A DNA stretch of 64,000 nucleotides, from the NCBI GenBank assembly GCA_023105745.1, contig JALGQZ010000006.1, positions 34,177,686 to 34,241,685 of the forward strand. Reading direction: 5' to 3'. The notes under the pieces were generated by a model that was given only the letters and a program-made list of their open reading frames with translations, had not been told where the DNA came from and did no database searches. Origin of the DNA: Austropuccinia psidii (lineage: Eukaryota; Basidiomycota; Pucciniomycetes; Pucciniales; Sphaerophragmiaceae). The stretch's first letter is position 1; each line of letters starts with the position of its first letter. The translations under genes were made by a program, and so were the position numbers. Positions 50,101 through 61,105 of the stretch are shown here, one piece after another.

Positions 50101-50606
50101 TAATTACATGGTGATTTTTTTTGGTTTATCTCTTTATCTTGCATATTTCAAGAGGTATTAGCTAAAAACCATGAATATATGTGTTGACCAAAAAAGCGCA
50201 TATATTCAGCTTAATTCCTTAAGTATTGACTTTAAAGATTAGATGTATAATTGTTTTATGTGTAGATTTTCATGGAGAATCCAATGGTTCAATTTCTTTC
50301 ACATGCTGTTTCATTTATTTCTGAGATAAATGAGGTTTTGTACCTTTTTTAAGGTATTATTACTTATACTTCAGTAATTATTGACTTTTCAGATATGCCA
50401 CAAAAGGGACATATGTGTATTTTACCATGAGGAATATAATGGTGTAATTTATTTCACATGTTTCTTAATTAGATTCTGCGTTAATTCAGCTTTTATACTT
50501 ATTTATGGTATCTTAATAATTTATGATATAATTATCATAAGCATAATTATTACAGAAATCTTGTTGTGACCTTTTTGGATATATGGTTATATCTCAAAGG
50601 GTCACA
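47164..50606 (-). repeat. E6 3-prime LTR, interrupted
   Basis: The plus strand starts TGTAAGGTTTGAG and ends AGGGTCACA. Excluding the solo LTR and one TATGG it is about 1.94 kb. The first 130 bp match 57178-57310. A minus-strand TATA box lies at 49396-49403. Confidence 0.88.
47294..48790. repeat. Solo LTR of a separate family
   Basis: It is 1,497 bp, TGTCAG...CTGACA, flanked by TATGG at 47289-47293 and 48791-48795. It contains no coding domain. Inside are about three degenerate repeats of period about 182 bp: the AGGGCTTAATGAGCTC-like motif recurs at 48005, 48188 and 48369. It is the residue of LTR-LTR recombination of a retrotransposon not otherwise present in the window. Orientation is not determined. 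Confidence 0.85.
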
Positions 50607-50624
50607 TTCCCTACCACCAAAAAA
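50607..50624 (-). promoter_or_regulatory. E6 polypurine tract
   Basis: On the minus strand a purine run ending GGTGGTAGGGAA precedes the 3-prime LTR, the same as in E4. Confidence 0.75.
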
Positions 50625-50724
50625 GATCTTACCACAATCGGATACAGTTAATTAGGGCATCATTGACTGTCCTACCTCTTTAATAGACTTTGTTTGTCTT
50701 GAAGCTCAATAATGCTTGATTTTC

Positions 50725-53700
50725 CTATTCTTTGGGTTTTCTTTCATGTCTGAACCTTCTTAGTAGTTTATCAGCATTTTTTATATCCTTCTCAAGTAGC
50801 CATTAATCTTCTTGAGCTGTATTTCTATACCTTACAAGGTATTCTCTTCCTTTTTTGTTTCTTGTCCTTCTTTCTTTAAGCACTTTCACAATTTTCTTTT
50901 CATCTCATTCTTCCAAAGGGGGTATTTCAAGTGGGGGTTTATTTCTTAGTATTCATTAGTTCACCTATGAGCTCCAATTGCACGGAGTTAGGTCCTTGCA
51001 ATGCTTTTATCATTAATGGTCCTGCTAAGGAATCTTACAATTTCTTTGGTCCTCTTATATTATTGGAATTAACAGTTGACACTAGGACCAAGTCTCCTAT
51101 TTTAAAGTCAGGTGGTTTATGACTTTTATCCCATTTTTCTTTTGCATATTTGAAAGAATATTGGGTACATCTGTTTGCATGGTGTCTTTCTTTGTCAAGC
51201 ATTATTTTAAAACTGCTTGCTGTTGGATTTATATCCACTAAGTCCTTTTTGAGGGTATCATATGGAAGGCTTGGATTCCAACCTTTTTCTAGCATTGCTG
51301 GTGTTTTGCCAGTAGAAGAATGGATTGATGTTTTATATGACAGTTCAAGAGCTGGTATTAATGTATACCAATCATGGGTAAAACCATCAGAATCTTTAAA
51401 TTCCAGTCCATAAGCACAGAATATTCTGATCATGTCCTCCAAGGTTTGTATCATGCTTTCTGCTAAGCCATCAGTTTGAGGATGGTAAGCTGTTTAGAAT
51501 AACAATTTTGTCCCAAACAAGTTATTGAGGTTTGTCCATAATGCTTAAGTGAACTCTGGGTCTCTGTCACTTATGATATTTTGGGATAGGCCTGCATGGT
51601 TAATGACTTTATTCCAAATCATTATGGCTGTTTCCATAGCTGTGTCATCTTTGTCACATGGTAGGAACATAGGAGTTTTTCTATACCTGTCAACTAGCAC
51701 CAGGCATGCATTGTAACTTCTGTCTCCTCCTGGGGGTAATGCTGTTACCCAATCCATATGAACTATTTCCCAAGGGGATTTTGGTTCTTGGATTTGGATC
51801 ATCATTCCAAATTTCCTTGCTGTGGCTCTGTTGGCATTTTGACATCTGTCACAGGTTTGGCAGTATTCTGAAACATCTTTCTTCCAATTTGGCCACCAAG
51901 AGCAGGTTTTCACCCTCTCTAGTGTTCTATCTTCTGAGAGATGTCCAGCTGCAACACTATCATGACACTCATGTAAAATAGTGTTTATTAGATTTCTATC
52001 TGTTAAGTCCATAACACATTTGTGTTTTTTCTATGATAGAGGATTCCATCAAGGAGGTGGAATCTTCCTTCATCATATGCCTTTTTTTGTATTTTATCTA
52101 ATTTTGATGAAACTTATGGGTCTTTACAATCTTTCATTAGCAGTTGGCTTCAGATATGGAAATTCTTATCTATCTTATAGCTTTCTTTAACTTGGCTAAA
52201 GAATTCTGTGCCAATGTCAGTGACACATATCCCTTTTATATGGTGTTCCTCCTGTGGTACCCATGCTGGATTTTAAGGAGTATTTGCTAGAGCCCATCTG
52301 CTAAGACCATCTGCATTTTTATGAATATTACCATATTTATGAACAATAGTCATATTTCCTCTATATTCTTGGATAGAAATTTGCCATCTCAGCAAAATTC
52401 TATTTGGAGTTTTCATATTTCATAGAGATTTTACAGCATTACAGTCTGTAATCACATCAAATACTGTTTCACCCAAGTAATAGTGTAATTTTCTAAAGCC
52501 CACACTTAGCATGGGCATTCTATTTGGCTTGCTCCATATCTTGCCTCTGTTGGCTTTATCTGTCTTGAAATAAAACAAATTGGTCCTTCCACTGGTTTAT
52601 CATTGATGATTTGTGTCTGGTGTAGTGCAGCACCTAATCCATCTCCACAAGCATTGATGTAAAGCTTAAAGGGTATTTTCCAATCTGCCATTAGAAGAAA
52701 TGGGGCATTTGTTAAGAAATTTTTCAATTCTTCATAGGCTTTGACTCTTTCTTCAGTCATTTCATAGACTGTTTGTTGGTCGCAAAGTTTATACAAGGAT
52801 TTAGCAATTTTTTCAAAGGCCTTTATATGCTCTCTATAGTAACCAGAAAATCCTAGAAATGATTGCATTTTTTTTTGGTTTGAGGCATTGGCTGAGGTAG
52901 TACTGCTGCTACTTTATTCTTGTCTATGCCTAGACTAGGTCCAGATACAACATGTCCTAGTGCTTTTAGTTGACTATATTCAAAATGACACTTTTTCAAG
53001 GAAATTTTCATATTCACTTGCACTATCTTTTGTAGTACCCTTTCTAGTATTGTGAGGTGATTTTCCCAAGTTTCTGAGAAAACTATGATATCATCAATAT
53101 AGATAATTAAACAAACTTCTGATAATTCTTCAGGAAATATGGTATTCATCATTCTTTTATAATGGGAAGCTGCATTCTTTATACCAAATGGCATTCTTAG
53201 GTATTCAAAAATTCAACAGTGGACTATTATCCTTAATAGTTTCTTGGCATTTTCTGTTAAGACATTTTGATGAGAGCCCTTCAGATCATCCATGGCTGTT
53301 ATGAACTTAGCCTGAGATATTTGTGTTAATGTCTCATGAATTCTGGGTATTGGATATCTGTCAGGGCTAGTATAGGTGTTCAGAGCTCTAAAGTCTCCTA
53401 CCATCCTTTATTTTCCATTATGCCAGGTTATAATGACAGGTGTAGTTACCTCTACCTGTTCTTTATGTCCTACTTTCCTTAGTACTCCAAGTTCCATTAG
53501 TTTTTAATGTGTACCTCTAAAGCTTCTCTAGATCTTGGGCTGGCTGGATAAGCTGGTCTTCTTAATAGAGGTTGATAAGGTTTTTCTACATTAATGATTA
53601 TGTCTACCTCATGTCAAATTATGGCACCTAGTGGTTCTTTGTCAGTTGCAAAGGCATTTTTATATTTAAATAAGAGGTCAATCAATTTTTCTTTCAGTTT

Positions 53701-54300
53701 TAGTGTTAATTCATGATGAAATTCTGCCTCTTTTAGCTGTTCAGTTATGAAAAAATCCATTTCTGGGCTTTTTTTTTCGTTCTTGACAACTGTTATTTGT
53801 CTTTTTTTATTAAGAAGGCCCAATTTTGTCATTTATTGTCACCTGTGGTAAATATCTATCCTTTTGGTTAGAGATATCTATGCCATAAATTGACAAGTAG
53901 TTATTTCCAAGTATAAAGTGATTGCTAGTACAGTTGTCCATTACCACCAACTCTACCTTAATTCTGACACATTGTGAAGGGTGAGGAAAAATGAGTGTTA
54001 AGTCAATTATTCCAAGGGGCTTCATGCTCTCACTTGAACTACTAAATTTGAAACCTTGTATTGGTATAAGTTTTTCTTTCCAATCTGAAACATCTGTTTT
54101 TAAATAGCTTTTACCTACACAGGTGCAATATGCTCCTGTATCCAAGTTCACTTTTGCCTCTTGGTCATTAACCATCACAATACTTATACTTGATTTTACA
54201 GCCGTATATCCAATTCCTTTTGCAGGTTTTGTTCTATAAAGTTTGGCATCTTGCACATTTGTCAGGTTTGTGTCAGATGTTCCAACTTGTGGTAAGTTTG
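50725..54300 (-). pseudogene. pol: E6 pol
   Basis: The protease motif is LDTGAYCTC near 54140. RT has YIDD at 53090-53101. RNase H lies at about 52320-52700. In the integrase, the HHCC finger near 51850-51990 has lost one His, and DRDPEF and [12 protein letters not shown] follow, the latter with Arg changed to Ser after the Glu. A chromodomain remnant at about 50735-50900 contains an internal stop (QED-stop-W), and the final FRHERKPKE is followed by a stop at 50725. Frames are broken at about eight places. Confidence 0.88.
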
Positions 54301-54457
54301 AGTTAACATCCAGTACTTCGTAAATTATATCAATATTATTAATTTTTGCATTAATTATATTAACTTCATCACTTTCAGAGGTTTCTGACTCTTCTGTCTC
54401 TTTTTTTCAGAATAAGATTCCTCTTCTTTGTCATTGTGGTTTTCTGTTTCCACAATT

Positions 54458-56453
54458 TCATTGATTTTTTGCCTTCTTGAGGCAGTCATTGGCTAAGTTT
54501 CCAATACTTCCACATTTATGGCATTTTCTTTGCTCATTATTGTTGGATGTATTGGGCTTTAAAGCTTCTTTTGATTTACTTTTTTTGATAAATGGCTTAT
54601 TTGGACTTTTGATGTCCAATTTTTTACAAGTTCTGCCAATTTTTGTCCTTGTCACTATGTCTTCTAGTGCATTGATATACTCTTCTGTGGAGCATGGCTC
54701 TATACACCTTCTTCTCAGGGCATGTTCCAATTCACCTTCACATTTATTAAGTATTTTCATGTGTACCATTTTTTGTGACATTTCTGGGTACAGTGCATTT
54801 AGTCTTTCAACTTGTTTTAAGAGCCAAGTTGAATGTTTCTCTTTGTCTGGGTCAAAGAAAGAAGTTTCAAATTCATTTTCTATTTTGTACCTCCAGGCAT
54901 CATTAGCCCACTTGGTGATCATTTCTTGTTTCCACCAAGACCAGGTATTTTTGCCATTTATTTGTCTTATGCCATAATACTATCTTTTTTCAGATTTCTC
55001 AAACAGTGGGTGTTATCATGCAGTGATCAATTCATCTGGTATGGCATCATATTCTTGCAACATGTCAATTGTTTTAATAAATGACATGGTCATATTCACC
55101 TTCTCCTGTGAATGTTGGCCATTCCTTTAATTGAGGTGCTTCCTTCATTAAGACTCGGTTGTTGTTTTGGTGACTTGAGTCTGTTATGAGTGGATTTGTT
55201 GATTCCTCTTTTGGTTTAACAGGGCTTCTTATGTGACAAAATGGAGTTGATAAATTTGGAATATTTTAGTTAGCCTCATTAATTTTATCCATTTTTTCAG
55301 TGATAAGCTATATTTCACTTTGAATGTCATCTTTTAGATTCATTCTTGCTTCATCACTTTTTTCCACATGGTCTAAAAGTAATTTCTGGTGTGATGAAGT
55401 CTTTTCTTCAAATTTTTCTACAGAAATACTTAATTTGTTCAATCTTTCTGTAAGATTGTCAATACTCACGTCAAATTTGATTGTCAAAGTTTTATCTTTG
55501 ATATGTTTCATGTATTCATACAATTCTTGTTTTCCTTGTATCAATTTTTGAGTATTGTCAATTAAAACTTCTGGTTTATTATTTTCAACCATAAATTTAA
55601 TGTTATCAATTTCTTTTTTCTCTTGTACAACAATTTTTGTGAAAGATGATATGATATTATTTATTTCTTGTAAAGATAATTAACTATTTTCAATGTTTTT
55701 AAGAGGTAAAATACTGTCTTTAAGCTCTATTAAAGTATTTACAACATCAGGAGATAAGGTTATTTCTTTGGGAAATGGGGTTGTCTCATTCTTTGCTCCT
55801 CCTTGTCTTTGAATTCCGTCAAAGTTCTGGCCATGTTGAAGACATTTTCCATGGCATGTTTTTGGATTTTTGAAGTCCTGTAGCTTTGCTGATATGGTTT
55901 CCCCCAATTCTTTTTCTTTTTCTTCTTCGCCTCTTGGGGAGGTTGTTTGGCTTGAGGCTTGCTGGTAGAAGCTACTGGGGCTTCTTCCTTGCTTGCCCCC
56001 TTCTTTTTGGAGTGGTACTCCTTGACCCTTTTGATTTGAGGCTTGGATTACAGTGGATTCCATCCATTTGAGTATACCACTATCTCCTCCTGTGTGAGGA
56101 ACCTTTTGAGGATGTGCCAGGAGTTCATCACTCCTTGGTGTATTTGAGGCAACATTTCCAAGTCTGCGTCTTTGTACACTATGTAGTACTGCTTGTACTG
56201 GCTCATGTAAATGTCTATCTGAGCCCTCTGAATGTAATTTGTACCTGTTTGAGTTACTCATACTTAGTTCTAACTCTGGTTCAGATATCATGGACATTTC
56301 TGGGACTTGCCTTTGGGATAAGGCACTTCCTTGTGTGGATTCTGTTCCACTGGGGATATTGCCCTTTCTTTTCCCTTTTGAGGAATCAATTCTACCTCTG
56401 AGTCCAGCTCCATCTGATTGGATGGAGTATTGGGAGCCTCTTCTGGTAGTCAT
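54458..56453 (-). pseudogene. gag: E6 gag
   Basis: It starts at ATG 56453 (MTTRRGSQYSIQSDG) and is open for 257 codons to 55680. A helical coiled-coil-like region follows (55308-55592), then a capsid near 54900-55110 and a nucleocapsid at about 54480-54530. The knuckle is KCHKCGSIGNLANDC, with His changed to Asn. Confidence 0.85.
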
Positions 56454-56678
56454 GATTTAAGAAATGAGAAATAAGAGGATTTCAGGACAAGAATTCTTCT
56501 TATGGCAATTTAAAAGTGAGGTACTCACCTTAAGAGTCCTGAATAGTGGGTCCTGGAAAGTCTAATTTCTTAGGTTTTCTTTTCTTAATGACAATTGGTG
56601 TTGGAGAACTTGTACAAGCTTCTTAAGCCAATCTTTCAACAGTGTCTTAGTTGCTTTCTGTTGGATTGTCTTCAACCA
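55760..56678 (-). CDS. E6 leader exon plus overprinted ORF
   Basis: Leader exon 56678-56529: acceptor TGTCTTTTTTAG, donor TTAAG|GTGAGTACC. It encodes an acidic start and KKRKPKK, with internal stops from decay. After an 86-nt intron (56528-56443) containing the Gag ATG, exon 2 reads EEAPNTPSNQMELDSEVEL; its first ATG is in this frame. A further piece starts MSQYKQYYIVYKDADLEM at 56206, then a Lys-rich linker and AMENVFNMARTLTEF, ending at 55760. Stops lie near 56320 and 56040, so a second intron or decay must be assumed. Confidence 0.5.
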
Positions 56679-57159
56679 CTAAAAAAGACAAATAAATATA
56701 AGTCTTTTATATAAGAAGTGTTATTTTTGGTAGATATGGCAATTTTCCACGTATAAATTGCTTTTAAATCTTTGAAAAAATGAAATTAATAAAGAAATGA
56801 ATAAAAATGAATAAAAATAATGTTTTTTATTGGCTTTTAATATGTTTTATTATTTTCATGTTTTTTTTAAAGAATAAAATAAAAATGAATATGATTCTTT
56901 TTATGAAATTAATGTATAATATATATTTTTTTTGATTTATAAATATCTTTTTTACTCACTAGAGTCACTCAAATAAAGCTCTTGCAAGTCTAAGGATGTG
57001 AAAAACCATGTGTAAGACAGTATAATTGCTTTCCAAATGCCTCAATAGCTTTTAAAATCAATGAATATAAAACTATTATATAATTTTATGACTATAGTTA
57101 TAATTTATTATTGGATAAACCCAATCATAATCTTTTTAACGGTCTTTTAGAGTAAATAT

Positions 57160-57177
57160 CACAGCCAGGCCACCAAA
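57160..57177 (-). promoter_or_regulatory. E6 primer-binding site
   Basis: On the minus strand TTTGGTGGCCTGGCTGTG follows the LTR, with one change from the common TTTGGGGGCC. Confidence 0.55.
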
Positions 57178-57349
57178 TGTAAGGTTTGACTATGAAACAA
57201 TAAGTAAAAATTACTAATACTTTACTTATTGTACAATGAATGTCCTTATAAATACAATAAATAAGATAAAAAACAATTATAATAAGAATTAATTATTATA
57301 ATTGTGGCGTAAAAATAATTATATTATTAAATAAATATAATAATATAAT
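57178..57349 (-). repeat. E6 5-prime LTR, truncated by E7
   Basis: TGTAAGGTTTGAC... matches the other E6 LTR through TATAATAATATAATT, where E7 begins. The remainder should follow E7 outside the window. Confidence 0.85.
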
Positions 57350-59012
57350 TGTCACAACCACACATTTGGCCCTCCTCCTTGATGGTTGTGGCAATCCAAC
57401 CTGGAGCCAAGTTGGGGCCAATTTGTCATGTCATATCATTTATGGCCAATTGGCCCCCTGGGGTGTTCTATGGCTCTTAATCCATAACCCATTCCAATGG
57501 CCATTTATGGCCTCAGGCCATATCCTGCCATCATTGGCCTCCTTGGCCAATTTCCATATCACCAACCCCCAGGTGTTTGTCTTTGATTTTGGGCCTGGGG
57601 GGTCCTTTTGTGCTCTAGGGGACTCCAGGCCCCCTAGCCATCTCCATCCAATCTGGGCAACCCCTTTTCATTAGGGGGGTTTAGGCCTAAATGGCCTTTT
57701 GGGCCATTTAGGCCCCCTACGGCTCCTACGGCCTGTGGGCCGTGATTCACGGTCCATGGTCCGCAGGCCAATTAGCCCCCTTTTGGCCTAATCCAATGAG
57801 GCCAAAAGGGGGCAGCCAGGTGGGTCCCAAACCACAATTGGACCCACCTGATCCAAAATTGGCCACCAATTCCTTGGACCCAAAATTGGCCAAAGACTTG
57901 TTGGACACCAATTTGGCCATAAATCGCATAGGACCCATTTTTGGCCATGGACCACCATGGACCATATTTCCAGCCATGGCCTCTGGAAAGCACCAGAGGC
58001 CACCAGACCAGCTCAGAAAGCCTTTTCCCCAGCTCAAGGGAAATTCTTTCATTCCTTCATGCACTCTGTACTCAAGGTTGCAGGAGTGGTGCATATATGG
58101 TATTATATACCATTATGCACCATTTTTGCTAAGCAATTCAATGGTGACGTTTTCAGGAGCAAATTCCACAATCCAATATCAAGGTCTCAAAATCCAACAC
58201 CCATTTCCAAGGAGGATTATTCAACCCATCAGTCTGACAAGTTATGGCCGCAATCAGAAGACTCTACAAGGATCCCAACATCCTGTATCTGCAGGAGTTC
58301 GGTTGGTACATTATTCAGGATTATTTAAAGGGGGCAATTCTCAAGAGGTATTACATTATTTCAATCAGGTTTTAAGGCATCAAGTATTTCAATACTCCTT
58401 GGAAAACTCAATTCATCCCTACAGGCCTCATTCAATCAACCTGTATGGCCTAGGCCCAATTGGGCCATTTCACATTCCACTGTGTGAATTCCATCACACA
58501 GTTCAAATTTCAAGATGGACAGAACTGTATTTCCTTATTAGGACAATACAGTCAATTTATTCACCTTCCAGGATCAATATTTCAAGTTTTCACATATACT
58601 GGCCACCTTTCATCACCTGGGGACTTTTTCCCCAGTTAATTAATATATTGGATGTATTTTTATCTTTATTTTTCTTTTACCTTATTAAAGTTAATACTGA
58701 TAATCTTAAGTCAGTAATTAGCACCCCTTCTCTTTTTCTTCCTTGCCTGTCAGTGGATATTGGTCGTCATATCCTTTATTAATTCCATTCCTTTTCTGGC
58801 AGGTTGAAACAGTGAATTGAGGATTCACTTGGTTGGCTTCTTGGCCTTTGGATTCTTATTCTTTTCTTTTATCTTTGGCATACTTGTCTTTTCCATTCTT
58901 CTTCTTTAAAGAAATTAAATCTTTATTATTCCTTTATCTTTTGGAGCCCTCCAAGTGAGTTCTTGATTCCTGAGTGCCAGGCCCTCTTGCTTCCATAAGA
59001 GCCCCTGTGACA
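57350..59012 (+). repeat. E7 5-prime LTR
   Basis: It is 1,663 bp, TGTCACA...TGTGACA. The left 650 bp are unusually GC- and GGCC-rich against an AT-rich background and contain perfect hairpins (57684-57714 and 57775-57813). The right part is AT-rich. No matching LTR lies in the window, so the 3-prime border rests on the TG...CA palindrome alone. Confidence 0.8.
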
Positions 59013-59768
59013 TTATATTAATTAACTCATAATTTCTCTTCATTCTAATCATTCATTCTTCATCATTTTATTCATTCACTCTTCATCAATTTCATTCATT
59101 CATTCTTCAAAATTATGACTCTTTAACGCTTATGAATTTAATGATTCTTTGTCACCTCTCACTTTTCTCTCATTCATTCTTCATTCTGAAAATTAAAATC
59201 TGACCCAATTTTAATTTTTTGTTATCTTTTTCAATCTTAATCTCAATCGTCAATCTCATTTTTATCCTTCATTCAGGCTTCTTATCATTTTGATTTTCAA
59301 ATTGCTCATCAGATTATTCAGACACGTTCTTCATATCAGGATTCACTTTGATTTCTCTTCAAGAATTTTGATTTTCAGGAAGAATTCACTTGATAATTTA
59401 TTTGATTGACTTATTTGATATAATTGACATTGACTTCAAGAAAATTGACTGACCTGAAGAGTTCTCATTGATTTTGCTGAATTTCACATCAACAATTGAC
59501 ATAAATTGATTTTGACTCAAGAATTCATTTGACTGATTGATTTTCTCTGCAAGATTCGATTTTTATTGATTTGATTGATTGACTTTATTGATTTCAAGAT
59601 TTTCATTGATATTGATTTTTGACTTCAAGACTCATTTGACTTTGATTGATTGACGTCCCTGAAGATTTTAATTGATTCATTGATTTCCTCAAGATTTGAT
59701 TGTTGATTCCGTACTTCAAGCAAGTTTTGATTTTTGTTCATTTGTTTTAATTTTTTATTCCTTAAATC
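59013..59768 (+). other. E7 leader, T-rich and ATG-free
   Basis: No ATG occurs on the plus strand from 59144 to 59768 (625 nt) until the Gag start. The stretch is dominated by TTGATT, TTGACT and TTCATTC repeats. I could not identify a primer-binding site after the LTR. Confidence 0.7.
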
Positions 59769-61105
59769 ATGCCCGTTGAACATTCACCTCCTGCAAGACA
59801 GACCAGATCTCAGGCCAGAGCTCAAGCTGCTCTTACTCCAACTCCAAGAGTTCCCCTTGATGGCACCCCAGTAGTTCCTCAACTGAGGGCCCATTTGGAT
59901 AGAGGACCCTGCATGGAAGGAGCAGCACCATCCAGGAAGGAAGGAAGAGGGCCAAGAAGATCAATTTCATTATCAGGAGTGGTTGGCGGTTTCCCAGGAC
60001 TTTCAAGAACCGGTCTCAAGGTTCAAGGTGAAGATGATGATGATGAGGAGAAGAATTCTGTGGAAGAGGAAGAGTCTGATGGTACTGAAGGTGTTCCTGC
60101 TCCTGTGGGGGCATCCCAAAGTACTGGAGGACCAACTCTAGCCCAGTCTGATCAGCCTGTCTCTCACCAATCTGAACCATCTTTATTGGCCATTATGCAG
60201 CAGATGACTCAAATTATGGCCAATCTTCAAGCAGCTTCTTCTTCTGGATCATCAAGACCACCAGCCTTCAAGACTCCATCTATGAAGGCACCAGAATTCT
60301 TTGATGGGACTCAGCCCTTCAAAGTCAGAAGCTTCCTTCAGTCATGACAATTAATTTTTCCTAATGACCCGGCAAACCTCTCTCAAGACAGAAAGAAGGT
60401 TCTTTATGCCACTTCATTTCTCATTGGCAGGGCTGCAAAGTGGATTGAGCCTTATCTTTCCAATCTCACCAATCAAGACTCCAATTACCTTCTCAATTCT
60501 TGGCCTTTATTTGAATCTCAACTCTGCACTCTATTTGGTGACCTGTATGAAGTCAGAAAGGCTGAATCAGAATTGGATTCACTAAGAATGAAGGAAGGGG
60601 CCATGATTCACTATACATAGCCAATTTCAGGAGTTTAGTTTCAAAAATTGGGGATTGGGGTGAAAGGGCTCTCATCCATCATTTCAGGAAGGGATTTCCA
60701 TCCAGGCTATTGGATCAATTGGCCTCCCATCCTTCAAGAATTGATTCTCTCCAAGACTTAATTGACGTTACCCTGGAACTTGATACCAGGTACCATGAAA
60801 GGCAAAAGGAGAAGAATCACTATCAAGAGAAGAAACTTGAAGCCCCAAGATCAAGTACTTCTCATCCTCAAAATTCTTCAAGTTCAAGTCAGAAGAAGAA
60901 GAAGAATTTCCAGAAGAGGGACAAGCCCCATTCTTCTTTGTTGAATCAGGAATTCAAGCTCATGAATTGTGAAAAAGAAAGAAGAATCAAAGAGGGTCTC
61001 TGTACCTATTGTGGTGGGAAGCATATTCTTGAGTCTTGCTTCAAAAGACCTCAAAACAAGCTTACCCAACTGTCAGGCCAATTTCCCAGCCAGGGACAAG
61101 CCTGA
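59769..61105 (+). pseudogene. gag: E7 gag
   Basis: The first ATG after the leader opens SPPARQTRSQARAQAAL, then an acidic region, then the capsid (KTPSMKAPEFFDGTQPFKV; RKKVLYATSFLIGRAAKW). A TGA at 60345-60347 and a shift near 60595-60625 break it. The C-terminal part from about 60620 ends with a Lys-rich stretch and a CX2CX3HX4C knuckle (CTYCGGKHILESC). The pol frame overlaps the last 70 nt in the -1 phase, compatible with programmed frameshifting, though decay elsewhere makes this uncertain. Confidence 0.88.

Larger units (their letters stand above)
47164..57349 (-). mobile_element. E6: family C chromovirus with two further insertions
   Basis: The 3-prime LTR is 47164-50606 and contains a solo LTR. 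The coding region lies between about 50725 and 56453. The 5-prime LTR is 57178-57349, cut there by E7. CAAAG (47159-47163) is the visible target pentamer. The copy is moderately degraded: protease DTG and RT YIDD are intact, but the frames are interrupted. Confidence 0.9.

Noticed and set aside
57366..57674. A 102-codon frame near the start of the E7 LTR
   Set aside because: Same GC-rich context. Its sequence is built from repeated GGCC-containing words.
57742..58782. A 346-codon open frame inside the E7 LTR
   Set aside because: It begins in the GGCC-rich segment where stops are rare by composition, has no recognisable domain, and the opposite strand is also widely open there. Treated as a composition artefact unless other LTR copies conserve it.
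61036..61105. Firm call of programmed -1 frameshifting between E7 gag and pol
   Set aside because: The frames overlap in the right phase, but I could not find a clear slippery heptamer, and another indel in gag makes the relative phase unreliable.
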